Shown: positions 25,513-33,834 of the stretch, piece by piece
Layout of the letters: every line of letters starts with the position of its first letter
Numbering within the stretch: the stretch's first letter is position 1
Made by a program: the position numbers and the translations under genes
DNA from: Chlorogloeopsis sp038404745
GTDB taxonomy: Bacteria; Cyanobacteriota; Cyanobacteriia; Cyanobacteriales; Nostocaceae
Assembly (NCBI RefSeq): GCF_038404745.2
Contig: NZ_JAYKTT020000001.1
Coordinates: forward strand, 124,001 to 188,000
Direction of reading: 5' to 3'
Length of the DNA: 64,000 nt
The notes under the pieces: model-generated
Told to the model about the DNA's origin: nothing
The model's input: only the letters and a program-made list of their open reading frames with translations
Databases searched by the model: none

Positions 25513-26169
25513 TTAGGTATCTAAATAGTTTTGCAATTGAGTTTGCAATCTGGCTCTGGCTCTAGCTATTCTCGATTTTACAGTCCCCAAAGAAACTCCT
25601 GTGATTTCGGCTATTTCTTCATATGCCATACCCTCAATTTCTCTTAGAACAATGGTTGTGCGAAATACTTCTGGCAAATCAGCGATCGCTTCTCGCAATT
25701 GTTCGTAAAACTCTCTAGTCGTCAACTCTTCCTCTGGGCCAGGAGTGTCTCCAGCAATTTCCCAATCCATTTCGCCATCATCCACAGAACGGGGAGCATC
25801 TAGGGATAAGGGACTGACAACTCGCTTGCGTTTGCGCAACTCGTCGTAAAACAAGTTGGTAGCAATGCGACTTAACCAGCCCCGAAATTTGGAGGGTTCT
25901 TGCAATCGGTTAATATTTCTATACACTCGAATCCACACTTCTTGAGCCAAATCGGCTCTATCAGCCCAATCAGGAGCAAGATGGTATAAAACCCTATCTA
26001 CTTGGGATTGATAGCGGCGCAACAATTCTGCGAAAGCAGCACGATCGGGACGCAATCCTGCTTGACAGCGCAAAATCAGGTCGTGGTTAGAAAGTTTGTC
26101 AACTTGCACTAATGCTTCTGGAACTGTTGCATCAACCGTTGACCAGGATACAGTAATCGACTGACTCAT
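25513..26169 (-). CDS. sigG: ECF RNA polymerase sigma factor, SigG type
   Basis: This 218-aa protein is a group 4 sigma factor with region 2 (AFAELLRRYQSQVDRVLYHL, then ADLAQEVWIRVYRNINRL, FRGWLSRIATNLFYDELRKR) and region 4 (LPEVFRTTIVLREIEGMAYE, EIAEITGVSLGTVKSRIARA). The sequence and gene order with a membrane anti-sigma factor match cyanobacterial SigG. Such sigma factors respond to envelope or oxidative stress. A promoter-like pair GGAACC-N16-GTCTAA lies just upstream and suggests self-activation. ATG 26169 start; the ribosome site is weak. Confidence 0.9.
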   Translation of the reverse strand: MSQSITVSWSTVDATVPEALVQVDKLSNHDLILRCQAGLRPDRAAFAELLRRYQSQVDRVLYHLAPDWADRADLAQEVWIRVYRNINRLQEPSKFRGWLSRIATNLFYDELRKRKRVVSPLSLDAPRSVDDGEMDWEIAGDTPGPEEELTTREFYEQLREAIADLPEVFRTTIVLREIEGMAYEEIAEITGVSLGTVKSRIARARARLQTQLQNYLDT

Positions 26170-26201
26170 AGATCGTACTGACTTTAAATCATCCCTATCT
26201 A

Positions 26202-26229
26202 TTAGACATACTTAACTGAGGCAGGTTCC
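26202..26229 (-). promoter_or_regulatory. Candidate ECF promoter of sigG
   Basis: On the minus strand, GGAACC (26229-26224) and GTCTAA (26207-26202) are separated by exactly 16 bases. This is the spacing and word pattern of many ECF-sigma promoters (GGAAC/GTC). Transcription would begin near 26196, giving a 5' leader of about 27 bases. It is a candidate for SigG autoregulation. Confidence 0.5.
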
Positions 26230-26498
26230 TTGTGTAAGTGACGGATTTATGACTGGAACACTGTATACTTTTCAAGATACATCTTTAGAGTAGACAGTAA
26301 CGTTACTTATACTTGTGCCACTAATAGTAACTGACTAAATACTCTTGGCTAAAATGCAATGATGATGTAGATGACAGAGTGTAGTTACCAGTAACCCAAA
26401 GTTAAAAACTTATAGTTTTCCAGCCATGATGCCACTCACAATCAAGTCTATTTTGAAGTTTTTTAAGAAAAGTGCTTTACTTTTAGCTTAGACTTAAA

Positions 26499-26542
26499 TG
26501 ACAAAGCGATCAGTAAGAATTGCTCTCCTTATCGCTTTGTCA
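26499..26542 (-). terminator. Hairpin downstream of the 52-residue peptide gene
   Basis: TGACAAAGCGAT (26499-26510) and ATCGCTTTGTCA (26531-26542) pair perfectly over 12 bp. It starts 7 bases after the peptide's stop codon on the minus strand and is followed by TTTAAG. Confidence 0.6.
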
Positions 26543-26548
26543 CAAAAA

Positions 26549-26707
26549 TCACTGTTGTTTTTGCGGCAACCTGACCAAAATAGTTGATGATGGCTCCTGT
26601 CGATGTTGATAATTAGCACCACTATCAGATTGATTAGGTATGCGAACTTGTAAAAACAAATTGAGGGAAAATGTGATTGTTATTGCTAGTAATAATTTTT
26701 CCAACAT
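26549..26707 (-). CDS. Small hydrophobic-headed peptide, 52 aa
   Basis: A 52-codon frame (MLEKLLLAITITFSLNLFLQ, then a polar tail rich in Gln, Ser and Arg) has an ideal ribosome site, GGGAG, seven bases before the ATG, and a perfect hairpin right after its stop. One N-terminal membrane helix or uncleaved signal is predicted. A GGAACC-N15-TCAATC promoter-like pair lies upstream at 26737-26763, so it may be a target of the neighbouring ECF sigma factor. No family was recognised. The combination of start signal, terminator and codon quality makes it more convincing than a chance frame. Confidence 0.55.
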   Translation of the reverse strand: MLEKLLLAITITFSLNLFLQVRIPNQSDSGANYQHRQEPSSTILVRLPQKQQ

Positions 26708-26736
26708 GGTCTTTCTCCCGCCCACACCATACTAAT

Positions 26737-26763
26737 GATTGAATGCTGCACCTGTTGGGTTCC
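26737..26763 (-). promoter_or_regulatory. Candidate ECF-type promoter of the small peptide gene
   Basis: On the minus strand GGAACC (26763-26758) is followed after 15 bases by TCAATC (26742-26737). The start site would be near 26730, giving a leader of about 23 bases that holds the GGGAG site. It shares GGAACC with the sigG promoter, although the downstream element differs. The rest of 26708-27039 shows no gene. Confidence 0.35.
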
Positions 26764-27039
26764 AGGAGAAGACTAATTTCACCTGGATCTTTCAAATCTA
26801 GAGGTTGGCAAAAATCTGTATAGCCCTAGTTTGCCCACGAGTAGAAACAAATAGATGATGGAACTGATAAAAGTTTGTAAATTTTTGGTAACCGGATCAC
26901 CAAGTAATCCAAAAAAGTTTTCAATGTTCAGCTATCTGTAAATACACAACGCGCACACCTTTTTCCTGAAAGGTAGAGTATCTTAGGTAAAAGTGTTAGC
27001 AGATTGCTCAGTTCACAGGGAGTTTGGAGAAAATAAACG

Positions 27040-27714
27040 ATGGTGATGGCAAGAAATGAATCTGTAGCGCGTATAGCAATGCTGCTCTGTTTTGGCACAG
27101 CAATTTTGTCTCTTGCTGTCCATTGGCACATTTCTGCTTCCATGACACCTTCTACTAGTTCAGAGATTCAGGGAAGTGGTGCAGCCAGGGCGGCAGATTT
27201 TAAAATGCCAAGGAGCTTGATGCCGGATGACACAGGCAAAGCCAATGCCTCTCACCCCATAAAGTCTCTCCTAGCTAAAGTTTCAACTCCAAAGGCTCCC
27301 TTGTTTCCTGCTTCTACTTCTACTCCCCAAACAAAAGTAGTAGTTGATTTAAGTGATCGTCGCGTTTATGTTTACCGTCTTGGTCAGGTGATCGCCAGTT
27401 ATCCAACCGGTATAGGTAAAAAAGGCTGGGAAACACCTACAGGTACTTTCGAGATTTCACAAAAGCGTCTCAATCCTGCCTGGCGACATCCGATCACGGG
27501 CAAGGTATTTCCAGCAGGAGCTGATAGCCCCCTTGGAGATAGATGGATTGGTTTTTGGTCAGATGGACGCAATCAAATTGGGTTTCACGGCACTCCAGAT
27601 GATGAGCTAGTGGGTTCTGCTGTATCTCATGGCTGCTTACGTATGCGCAATCCTGATGTTCGCTTATTATACAAACAGGTAGGTTTAGGAACACCAGTAG
27701 AAGTACGGAATTAG
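27040..27714 (+). CDS. L,D-transpeptidase (YkuD domain)
   Basis: The 224-aa protein has an N-terminal membrane anchor (RIAMLLCFGTAILSLAVHWH) and a linker of about 70 residues. The YkuD catalytic domain (about 100-224) starts KVVVDLSDRRVYVYRLGQVI and has the active-site signature HGTPDDELVGSAVSHGCLRM, where the His and Cys of SHGCLRM are catalytic. Such enzymes form 3-3 cross-links or attach proteins to peptidoglycan in the periplasm. ATG 27040 has GGAG about 9-12 bases upstream. The gene stands alone after the sigG region. Confidence 0.9.
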   Translation: MVMARNESVARIAMLLCFGTAILSLAVHWHISASMTPSTSSEIQGSGAARAADFKMPRSLMPDDTGKANASHPIKSLLAKVSTPKAPLFPASTSTPQTKVVVDLSDRRVYVYRLGQVIASYPTGIGKKGWETPTGTFEISQKRLNPAWRHPITGKVFPAGADSPLGDRWIGFWSDGRNQIGFHGTPDDELVGSAVSHGCLRMRNPDVRLLYKQVGLGTPVEVRN

Positions 27715-27933
27715 ATACTGATTACTAATGATTATTAATTGTTAAAATAAAAATTCAGAATACAAAACTTTAGAATTCAGTAATCCTGTTAGTGAAATCT
27801 AAAGCCTCTATCTTAAAAATAGGGGCTAGGAGCTAGGAAATAAGCACCAGGAGCAGAGGGGAAGAGGTGAAGAATTCTTCCCCGTGTCCTCTTCTAGTCT
27901 CTGTTCCCTATTCCCCCAACCCTGTTCTATACC

Positions 27934-28488
27934 CTAAGAGTGTGATTTTTGCTCAAAATTAGGTGCATAGACTTGGAGTAAAGTGCTAACTTGGCGCAGA
28001 ATTTCGTTACCAGTGTTTTTACCTAATGCCTGCCGTTCTGGGAAGAAATTTGGTCGATCTAGGTAACGAGCGATCGCTTTACTTACTTGCTGGGCAATCA
28101 ATTCCTCAAGTTCTGCTTGAGCGCGTTGACGCTGGTAATTAGCACCTTCTTCCGTCGTCGCATACAAAGGCGGTAGGCGGTTGAGGGCGTAAGCAGCAAT
28201 ATCTCCAACATCCAGCGAACTGTCACTAGTAGCTTCAATCTCAGCTACACGAGCGATCACCTCTGTTAGCACCAATTCTTCCATCACGTTAATAAACTGT
28301 TTACGTGGTACCGCCACCACCTCACCAGTTAATAGCGCTCCCATCAACCGATCCAGTGCCATGTACTCTTCGATGGAGAGTTCACTAGCGTTATCACAAA
28401 TGCGCCCGACTTCTGCTTCCATTGCTGGTGTAAGATAACCATCCTGGAGAGCTTGTTCTACAATTTTTTCTATACTCATAACGCTCAT
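27934..28488 (-). CDS. ComFB family protein (c-di-GMP receptor family)
   Basis: The 184-aa protein carries the ComFB domain in its middle: NVMEELVLTEVIARVAEIEA, then LDVGDIAAYALNRLPPLYAT and TEEGANYQRQRAQAELEELI. Work on cyanobacteria has shown ComFB/CdgR proteins to bind c-di-GMP and to influence cell size, motility and competence; that is family knowledge, not seen here. An N-terminal helical region (LSIEEYMALDRLMGALLTGE) resembles a regulatory extension found in the filamentous cyanobacterial form. Cytoplasmic. ATG 28488; MSIEK four residues in is another possible start. Confidence 0.83.
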   Translation of the reverse strand: MSVMSIEKIVEQALQDGYLTPAMEAEVGRICDNASELSIEEYMALDRLMGALLTGEVVAVPRKQFINVMEELVLTEVIARVAEIEATSDSSLDVGDIAAYALNRLPPLYATTEEGANYQRQRAQAELEELIAQQVSKAIARYLDRPNFFPERQALGKNTGNEILRQVSTLLQVYAPNFEQKSHS

Positions 28489-28573
28489 CTTTTATAAGCC
28501 ACCCAAGCGAGGTAGGGACGGTACCGATCCAATTTATTCTGCCCAATTAGAGCAGAATATAAACAAAAATTTA

Positions 28574-29509
28574 CTACTTAAATTCTTGATATCGCCAAGG
28601 TACAGGATCAACAGATTGACCATTTACATATAACCCCCAGTGTAAATGAGGACCTGTAGAAGCACCAGTGGAACCTACAGTGCCAATCAATTGACCGGGT
28701 TTAACAAAATCACCTTCTTTGACATTAATGCGGCTCAAGTGCATAAAAATACTTGTTACTCCTTGACCGTGATCGACGCCAACAACGTTACCATGAACCC
28801 GGAAACCTTGTGATACCTTTCCTACCAAAGCAACTCGTCCAGCAGCCGGGGCAACGACAGGCGAACCTGCTGCTCCAGCGTAGTCAACGCCACGATGGTA
28901 GTAATCATTTGCAAATTTACCATTATAGTAGCGACGTACACCATAGATTGTCGTAATTCTACCTGCATTTGGTTTACCAAACATCCCATTCCAATACTTT
29001 TTTGGTGTTTGTAGGGCTTTAAATTCCGCTACACGTTTGAGTTCATACTCTGTAGCTTTTACTCCTGCTTTACCTGGAGGTAAAGTAATACGTTGTACAG
29101 GGAATTTACGATTCTGTACTAATACCGATAAGTTTTGTACTTTACCATCTCCTGACACTTGAATTTTTCTAGTTCCAGGCTTTTCTAAAGGTGTTGTGGG
29201 AATAAAAGCTCTATACTGATTGGGAGCAATTTCAAAAGCTGGATAAGTTTTATTTCCAGTTCTAACCTTTAGATTAGAACTAGATCCTGAATTATCTACA
29301 TTAATAAAAACCGATAGCGTATCTCCCAACTTTGGATTAGAGGGGTTTATCTTTACTTGTAAAGCATCCGCAGGTAATGCTAAAGCAACAGGAAAAGCGG
29401 TAAGCATTCCGCCTATGACAATCTTTGCAAGATGTTTGCTTTGAACATTTGACACAACTGAATCTAGTAAATTATTGCCAGAATTACTAGCACAATTTTT
29501 GGTAGTCAT
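28574..29509 (-). CDS. M23-family peptidoglycan endopeptidase
   Basis: This exported protein of about 311 aa has a signal or anchor (IVIGGMLTAFPVALALPADA), an Ig-like N-terminal part and a LytM domain at the C-terminus. The Zn site is complete: HRGVDYAG gives His and Asp, and GPHLHWGLYVNG gives the HxH motif. It should cut peptide cross-bridges in the wall. ATG 29509 is chosen; TTG 29530 adds seven residues. It lies 85 bases upstream of comFB on the same strand, so the two may be co-transcribed, but no functional link is known. Confidence 0.88.
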   Translation of the reverse strand: MTTKNCASNSGNNLLDSVVSNVQSKHLAKIVIGGMLTAFPVALALPADALQVKINPSNPKLGDTLSVFINVDNSGSSSNLKVRTGNKTYPAFEIAPNQYRAFIPTTPLEKPGTRKIQVSGDGKVQNLSVLVQNRKFPVQRITLPPGKAGVKATEYELKRVAEFKALQTPKKYWNGMFGKPNAGRITTIYGVRRYYNGKFANDYYHRGVDYAGAAGSPVVAPAAGRVALVGKVSQGFRVHGNVVGVDHGQGVTSIFMHLSRINVKEGDFVKPGQLIGTVGSTGASTGPHLHWGLYVNGQSVDPVPWRYQEFK

Positions 29510-29692
29510 ATTAGGAACAAGCTTAAACAAATCAAAATTTTACTGCTCAAAAACAGACTAAAGCATTGTATATTAGTTCCCCAATTGCATTGTGATGATT
29601 CAAAAATTAAATTTTTGCAAAGCTTTATATATTTATAAATAACTAAATAATGATTTAGTTTTATTTCATGCTAATAGTTTAAGTAGGGTGTT

Positions 29693-29793
29693 ACGGCTAT
29701 GCAAGAATTTGAGAGTTTAAGAGAATAAGAAATAGCAGTAACGAACTTACCACAACTATGCGGTGCGTTAAGCACTGCTTTAACGCACCCTAC
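29693..29793. repeat. 101 bp inverted-repeat element (GTAGGGTG family), copy 2
   Basis: It opens with GTAGGGTGTTACGG and closes with TTTAACGCACCCTAC, and includes a GGTGCGTTAAGC/GCTTTAACGCACC hairpin near its right end. It has the same ends and a similar length to copies at 877 and 46498, with a largely different middle. Confidence 0.6.
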
Positions 29794-29838
29794 TAGATTG
29801 ACACGGCTAATTTAGTGCATTAATTTAATTTATATTTT

Positions 29839-29985
29839 GTAGGTTGGATCTCGTAAAATCGACCTAACATCCCGATTCATGTTGGGTTGCGCTGCGCTTA
29901 AACGCCAGGTGCGCCAGTTACTACAACGTGCTTAACCCGCAAGGGTGCGCTGTCCACCACCGCACTGGCTCCCCAGCCAGCCTAC
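29839..29985. repeat. 147 bp inverted-repeat element (GTAGGTTGG ends)
   Basis: GTAGGTTGG at the left and CCAGCCTAC at the right are inverted with one mismatch. The inside contains the word CACCGCACTGGCTCC (29958-29972), whose exact complement occurs at 42265-42279 in another intergenic repeat region. It looks like a small non-coding mobile element. Confidence 0.5.
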
Positions 29986-30448
29986 ACTTAATACATCATT
30001 TAGCCTTGTCACGCCACTACCATTTACAGCGGATTTAAAAAATTGCTGAGGTACAAAATTTTATAAGTGGTTGGTGAATAATCACAATAAATAACTAGTA
30101 ACAGTAATATTCTTATACTCATAAATATTCAAGTTAAGAAAGATACTCTAAAGATTCTCGGTTCATCTTAATATACATAAATTGTCAAAATGACTTGCTA
30201 AAGATTAAATTACAGAGGTGATTGAATTATTATGTGCAAAAAGCAATATGTGTGCTATCTTGCAATCGTCAGATAGACTAACTGATAACTTTTTATACTA
30301 GCTAGTATTTTTTTATAGATAAATATACTGCTTAATTATATGGTAGTATGCGAGCAAAATTGGATTAAGCAGCAGCGTAGCGTTAGCAATCAACCTGCAA
30401 GCATATGACAAAAATTCCTCATGAGTTACATAAATAGGTAAAGTCTAA

Positions 30449-30721
30449 ATGCCAGAATCTCAAAGTTCATTTGAAAACAACCTCAGTAATTTGAAAGCAT
30501 GGATGACACGAATTAAGAGTACTTCAGGTAGCTTGAGTACAGATGATGTTCTAGTAACGCTAGAAAATATGGCTATATGGGCTGCAACTTTGGAAGCTGC
30601 ATTAACCAGAGCTTGTCAACTAGCTTCATCCAGTGAGAACGATCGCGAAGCCAACCAGTTGTATCAACGTCTGATCGAACAAGCAACCCCTAATGTACGA
30701 AAGCTTTACGATTCTCTTTAA
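30449..30721 (+). CDS. Small alpha-helical hypothetical protein
   Basis: This 90-aa protein has no recognised domain. It is predicted to be mostly alpha-helical, with a central amphipathic helix (TLENMAIWAATLEAALTRAC) and no membrane segment. Composition and codon use look normal. It is preceded by a long repeat-rich gap and followed within 13 bases by the hairpin at 30734, so it forms its own short transcription unit. ATG 30449. The function is unknown. Confidence 0.65.
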   Translation: MPESQSSFENNLSNLKAWMTRIKSTSGSLSTDDVLVTLENMAIWAATLEAALTRACQLASSSENDREANQLYQRLIEQATPNVRKLYDSL

Positions 30722-30733
30722 AGTTTAGATTTT

Positions 30734-30763
30734 TGTAGAGACGTGCTACGGTATGTCTCTACA
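30734..30763 (+). terminator. GAGAC hairpin after hypothetical gene
   Basis: TGTAGAGAC and GTCTCTACA pair over 9 bp around GTGCTACGGTAT. It lies 13 bases past the stop of the 90-aa gene. It is a diverged member of the GAGACGC hairpin family. Confidence 0.6.
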
Positions 30764-30993
30764 GATTTAAAAAATACTAGTAATGGCAGTTTGGTATTAA
30801 GTATTAATAGACAGAATAGTATTAATTTACTAAAAGAATATCGGTTAAAAGTATAAAATAATACTTTTAAACTAAGCAAATTATCACTTGGCGAGTAATT
30901 TGACAAAGATAGGGGCTATAACTCTCAAAAATACGTTGTTACAATCAACTGTATGCTGAAGTTAATAGGTCTTAATATTTCTTTGAAAAACTT

Positions 30994-33333
30994 GTGCAAG
31001 AAGATTTTAGGCTCATAGTTGATTTAGTATCAGTTCTCGCCGTTGCAGCCTGTGGAGGATTGCTAGCGGCACTTTTAAAACAACCTGTTTTACTTGGGTA
31101 TCTAATCGGTGGTATTGTGATTGGCCCTGCCGGATTGGGACTCATTAAAGAATTAATTCAAGTTGAGACTCTAGCACAGTTTGGCGTTGCCTTTCTATTA
31201 TTTGCTCTAGGAGTAGAGTTCTCCTTTGCGGAACTTAAAAAAGTCCAGGCGATCGCTCTTGGTGGCGGTAGTTTACAGATTACCTTAACAATTCTAGTTA
31301 CTGTTTTAGTATGTGGGGTAACGGGAGCCTGGGGAGCTTTACCAGCTAAGGGCGTGTTTTTAGGGGCGATTTTATCTTTGTCTTCGACGGCGGTTGTGCT
31401 CAAGTGTTTGATGGAGCGCAATGAAACGGAAACGCCGCACGGACAGGTAATGCTAGGTATTTTGGTGGTGCAGGATTTAGCCTTGGGGCTAATGCTTGCT
31501 GTCTTGCCGGCTCTGCATCAACCAGGAGAAGCAATTGGAATTGCAGTTCTGACAGCTTTAGCTCGAATTGGTTTATTTGCTGCGGGTGCAGTGATTGCTG
31601 GTAAGTGGCTGATTCCACCTTTATTGCGATTGCTAGCCCGCACGGAAAGCCGAGAGTTGTTTTTATTAGGGGTAGTGGCGCTGTGCTTGGGAATTGCCCT
31701 ACTGACAGAGTATTTAGGGCTGTCGATTGAAATGGGGGCATTTGTCGCAGGTTTGATGATTTCGGAAGTAGAGTATGCCGATCAAACTCTGACTTACGTG
31801 GAACCTCTGCGAGACATCTTTGCCAGTTTATTCTTTGCCTCGATTGGGATGTTAATCGATCCACTGTTTTTGTGGAATCATCTGGAATTGATTCTAGGGC
31901 TAGTAGCACTAGTATTTATTGGTAAATTTTTAATTATTACGCCGTTAGTAAAGTTATTCCGCTATCCTCTAAAAACTGCTTTAATTGCCGGGTTTGGGTT
32001 GGCTCAAATCGGAGAATTTTCCTTTGTGCTTGCTAGTGAGGGGCAAGCACTAGGACTAGTTTCTCGACAAATATATTTAATGATTTTAGGAACAACAGCA
32101 GTAACATTAGTACTTACCCCTTTTGTAGTGCGATTGGTACCAATCGTATTTGACTGGGCTGAATCAATGCCTTGGCTGAAGCCCTATTTAAGTGGGGAAG
32201 GTAAGCCGCTAGAAGTTGCCGATGAATTACCGATCAAAGATCATGTGGTAGTCTGCGGCTATGGGCGAGTAGGTAAGAACTTAGTCAAGTTGTTACAGCA
32301 GCATAACCTACCTGTGGTGGTGATAGACCAATCTGAAAGCAGAATTCAGCAGTTACGCGAAGCTGGTGTACCTTATGTTTACGGAAATTGCGTGAGTTTT
32401 CACGTCCTAGAAACTGCTGGTGTCAATCAAGCCAAAGGAATGGCGATCGCACTTCCCGATCCAATGAGTATTCGTCTTAGCCTCAAACGTGCCTTAGAAT
32501 TATCTCCCGAACTAGATATAGTTGTTCGTGCCATTAACGATAAAAATATCGAAGTACTTTACCAATTAGGAGCGCGGGAAGTTGTACAACCAGAGTTTGA
32601 AGCCAGTTTGGAAATGGCAACCTACATTTTAACTGTTGTTGGATTCTCAAGTACTGTAGTGCAAAGGGAAATGCAACAAATCCGCAATCGCCATTATCTC
32701 GATTTGCAACCAGAACAGTCAGCGTCTCAAGTTTCTCGTCACCTGCGCCAAGCTACTCAAGATTTGAACAGCCGTTGGTACCCTCTTCCAGAAGGTTCAC
32801 CCTTAGTTGGCATGAATTTAGAAGAAGCCGATATGCGTTATTTAACGGGAGTGAGCTTGATGGCTATTCGCCGCACGAATGGCGAAGAAATAGATTATCC
32901 CAGTACTAATACTAAGTTAGAAAAAGGCGATCGCTTGTTAGTAGTTGGTTCCGATGAGGAACTGGCTGCTTTAAATGAATTTGCCCTGGGTAGAGCAGCC
33001 GTTCCCACAGACAACAGCGCTTGTCAGTGGGTGACACTCAATACTGATTGTCCTGTGCTTGGGAAACACCTAGCAGATTTGGATATCTTTCAACAATTAG
33101 GTGTACAGGTGCAGGCAATCCGACGAGATGGCAAGTTTATCCGCTTTCCAGATGGCAAAATGAGCTTGCAAGTCCGCGATCAATTACTATTGTGCGGTAG
33201 CTTGCCAAGTCTCAATCAACTAGAACAGCTGCTTGCACCAAAAACTGAACAACCACTATCTATCCCAGTAGTCAAAGCTTCTGAAGCGGATGCTCTGAAA
33301 GAATATTTACCTACGGATAGTGTGTGGGATTAG
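30994..33333 (+). CDS. CPA2-family cation:proton antiporter with RCK regulatory domains
   Basis: The 779-aa membrane protein has a Na/H exchanger domain with about 12-13 helices (1-390), a TrkA_N/RCK nucleotide-binding domain (about 408-525, DHVVVCGYGRVGKNLVKLLQ is the Rossmann motif) and two TrkA_C segments (about 575-660 and 680-765). This is the KefB/KefC-like layout, in which NAD(H) or another ligand gates K+ or Na+/H+ exchange. Cyanobacteria carry several such antiporters for salt and pH balance. GTG 30994 start. The ion cannot be told from sequence. It stands alone on the strand. Confidence 0.9.
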   Translation: MQEDFRLIVDLVSVLAVAACGGLLAALLKQPVLLGYLIGGIVIGPAGLGLIKELIQVETLAQFGVAFLLFALGVEFSFAELKKVQAIALGGGSLQITLTILVTVLVCGVTGAWGALPAKGVFLGAILSLSSTAVVLKCLMERNETETPHGQVMLGILVVQDLALGLMLAVLPALHQPGEAIGIAVLTALARIGLFAAGAVIAGKWLIPPLLRLLARTESRELFLLGVVALCLGIALLTEYLGLSIEMGAFVAGLMISEVEYADQTLTYVEPLRDIFASLFFASIGMLIDPLFLWNHLELILGLVALVFIGKFLIITPLVKLFRYPLKTALIAGFGLAQIGEFSFVLASEGQALGLVSRQIYLMILGTTAVTLVLTPFVVRLVPIVFDWAESMPWLKPYLSGEGKPLEVADELPIKDHVVVCGYGRVGKNLVKLLQQHNLPVVVIDQSESRIQQLREAGVPYVYGNCVSFHVLETAGVNQAKGMAIALPDPMSIRLSLKRALELSPELDIVVRAINDKNIEVLYQLGAREVVQPEFEASLEMATYILTVVGFSSTVVQREMQQIRNRHYLDLQPEQSASQVSRHLRQATQDLNSRWYPLPEGSPLVGMNLEEADMRYLTGVSLMAIRRTNGEEIDYPSTNTKLEKGDRLLVVGSDEELAALNEFALGRAAVPTDNSACQWVTLNTDCPVLGKHLADLDIFQQLGVQVQAIRRDGKFIRFPDGKMSLQVRDQLLLCGSLPSLNQLEQLLAPKTEQPLSIPVVKASEADALKEYLPTDSVWD

Positions 33334-33384
33334 TAATTTTTAAGAAGGCAGAAGGCAGGAGACGGTAGACACGTAGACGCGGAG

Positions 33385-33430
33385 CGGCTTCCGAAGGTAC
33401 GGCTTCCGAAGGTAGTGGCTTCCGAAGGTA
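33385..33430 (+). repeat. Short tandem repeat, three units
   Basis: CGGCTTCCGAAGGTA occurs twice exactly (33385-33399 and 33400-33414), and a third 16-base unit with GT replacing the first C follows (33415-33430). Surrounding sequence has AAGGCAGAAGG and GTTCCCTG words. It is typical of the short tandem repeats of Nostocales intergenic regions. Confidence 0.75.
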
Positions 33431-33521
33431 GGCAGAAGGGAAGTAAGTTAATTAATTGTTCTGTTCCCTGTAACCTGTTCCCTGTTCCCTGCCTTGGTGT
33501 ACGCACCTCAGCAAGGGCTAG

Positions 33522-33749
33522 TTATTGATTATTTGTAATTTTTATGTAAGCGATCGCTTGCTTCCAAATCAGAGTCTGCTGGCTGTGTTCATCCACAAGG
33601 CAGATGCTCTGGGGATCTTGCCAAATAACTTTTCCAGTTAACATCTCGCTAGTTAGCAGTTTGATTTCAGTAGGCAATGCTTGTTTAATCAGGTTTTGTA
33701 ATTGCCTATTACTGGGCAGTGAGGTGTCAAATTCCGTAATCATAGTCAT
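33522..33749 (-). CDS. hfq: RNA chaperone Hfq, cyanobacterial type
   Basis: The 75-aa protein matches the divergent cyanobacterial Hfq. The Sm1-like part is LPSNRQLQNLIKQALPTEIK, then LLTSEMLTGKVIWQDPQSIC, and the Sm2-like part ends AIAYIKIT. In cyanobacteria this Hfq has lost classical sRNA binding and instead works with the type IV pilus machinery in motility and DNA uptake; this is established for Synechocystis. It is divergent from dapF, a common hfq-dapF neighbourhood in this phylum. ATG 33749, or the second ATG two codons in. Confidence 0.9.
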   Translation of the reverse strand: MTMITEFDTSLPSNRQLQNLIKQALPTEIKLLTSEMLTGKVIWQDPQSICLVDEHSQQTLIWKQAIAYIKITNNQ

Positions 33750-33834
33750 TAGTAATTACTCACGAAGTCATTAGCCACTAACGCATGACTAATGAGATAG
33801 GAGAAAACACAAATATAGTTCATCAATTTTGGAA

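Larger units (their letters stand above)
29510..30448. other. Long intergenic region rich in repeats
   Basis: Nearly 940 bases without a convincing gene. It contains the GTAGGGTG element (29693-29793), the GTAGGTTGG element (29839-29985), a palindrome ATACTAGCTAGTAT followed by seven T residues (30295-30315) and A/T-rich filler. The last third may carry the promoter of the 30449 gene. Confidence 0.45.

Noticed and set aside
30295..30315. ATACTAGCTAGTAT palindrome followed by a T-run as a terminator
   Set aside because: The palindrome has no loop and no gene ends nearby, so a terminator call is not supported.
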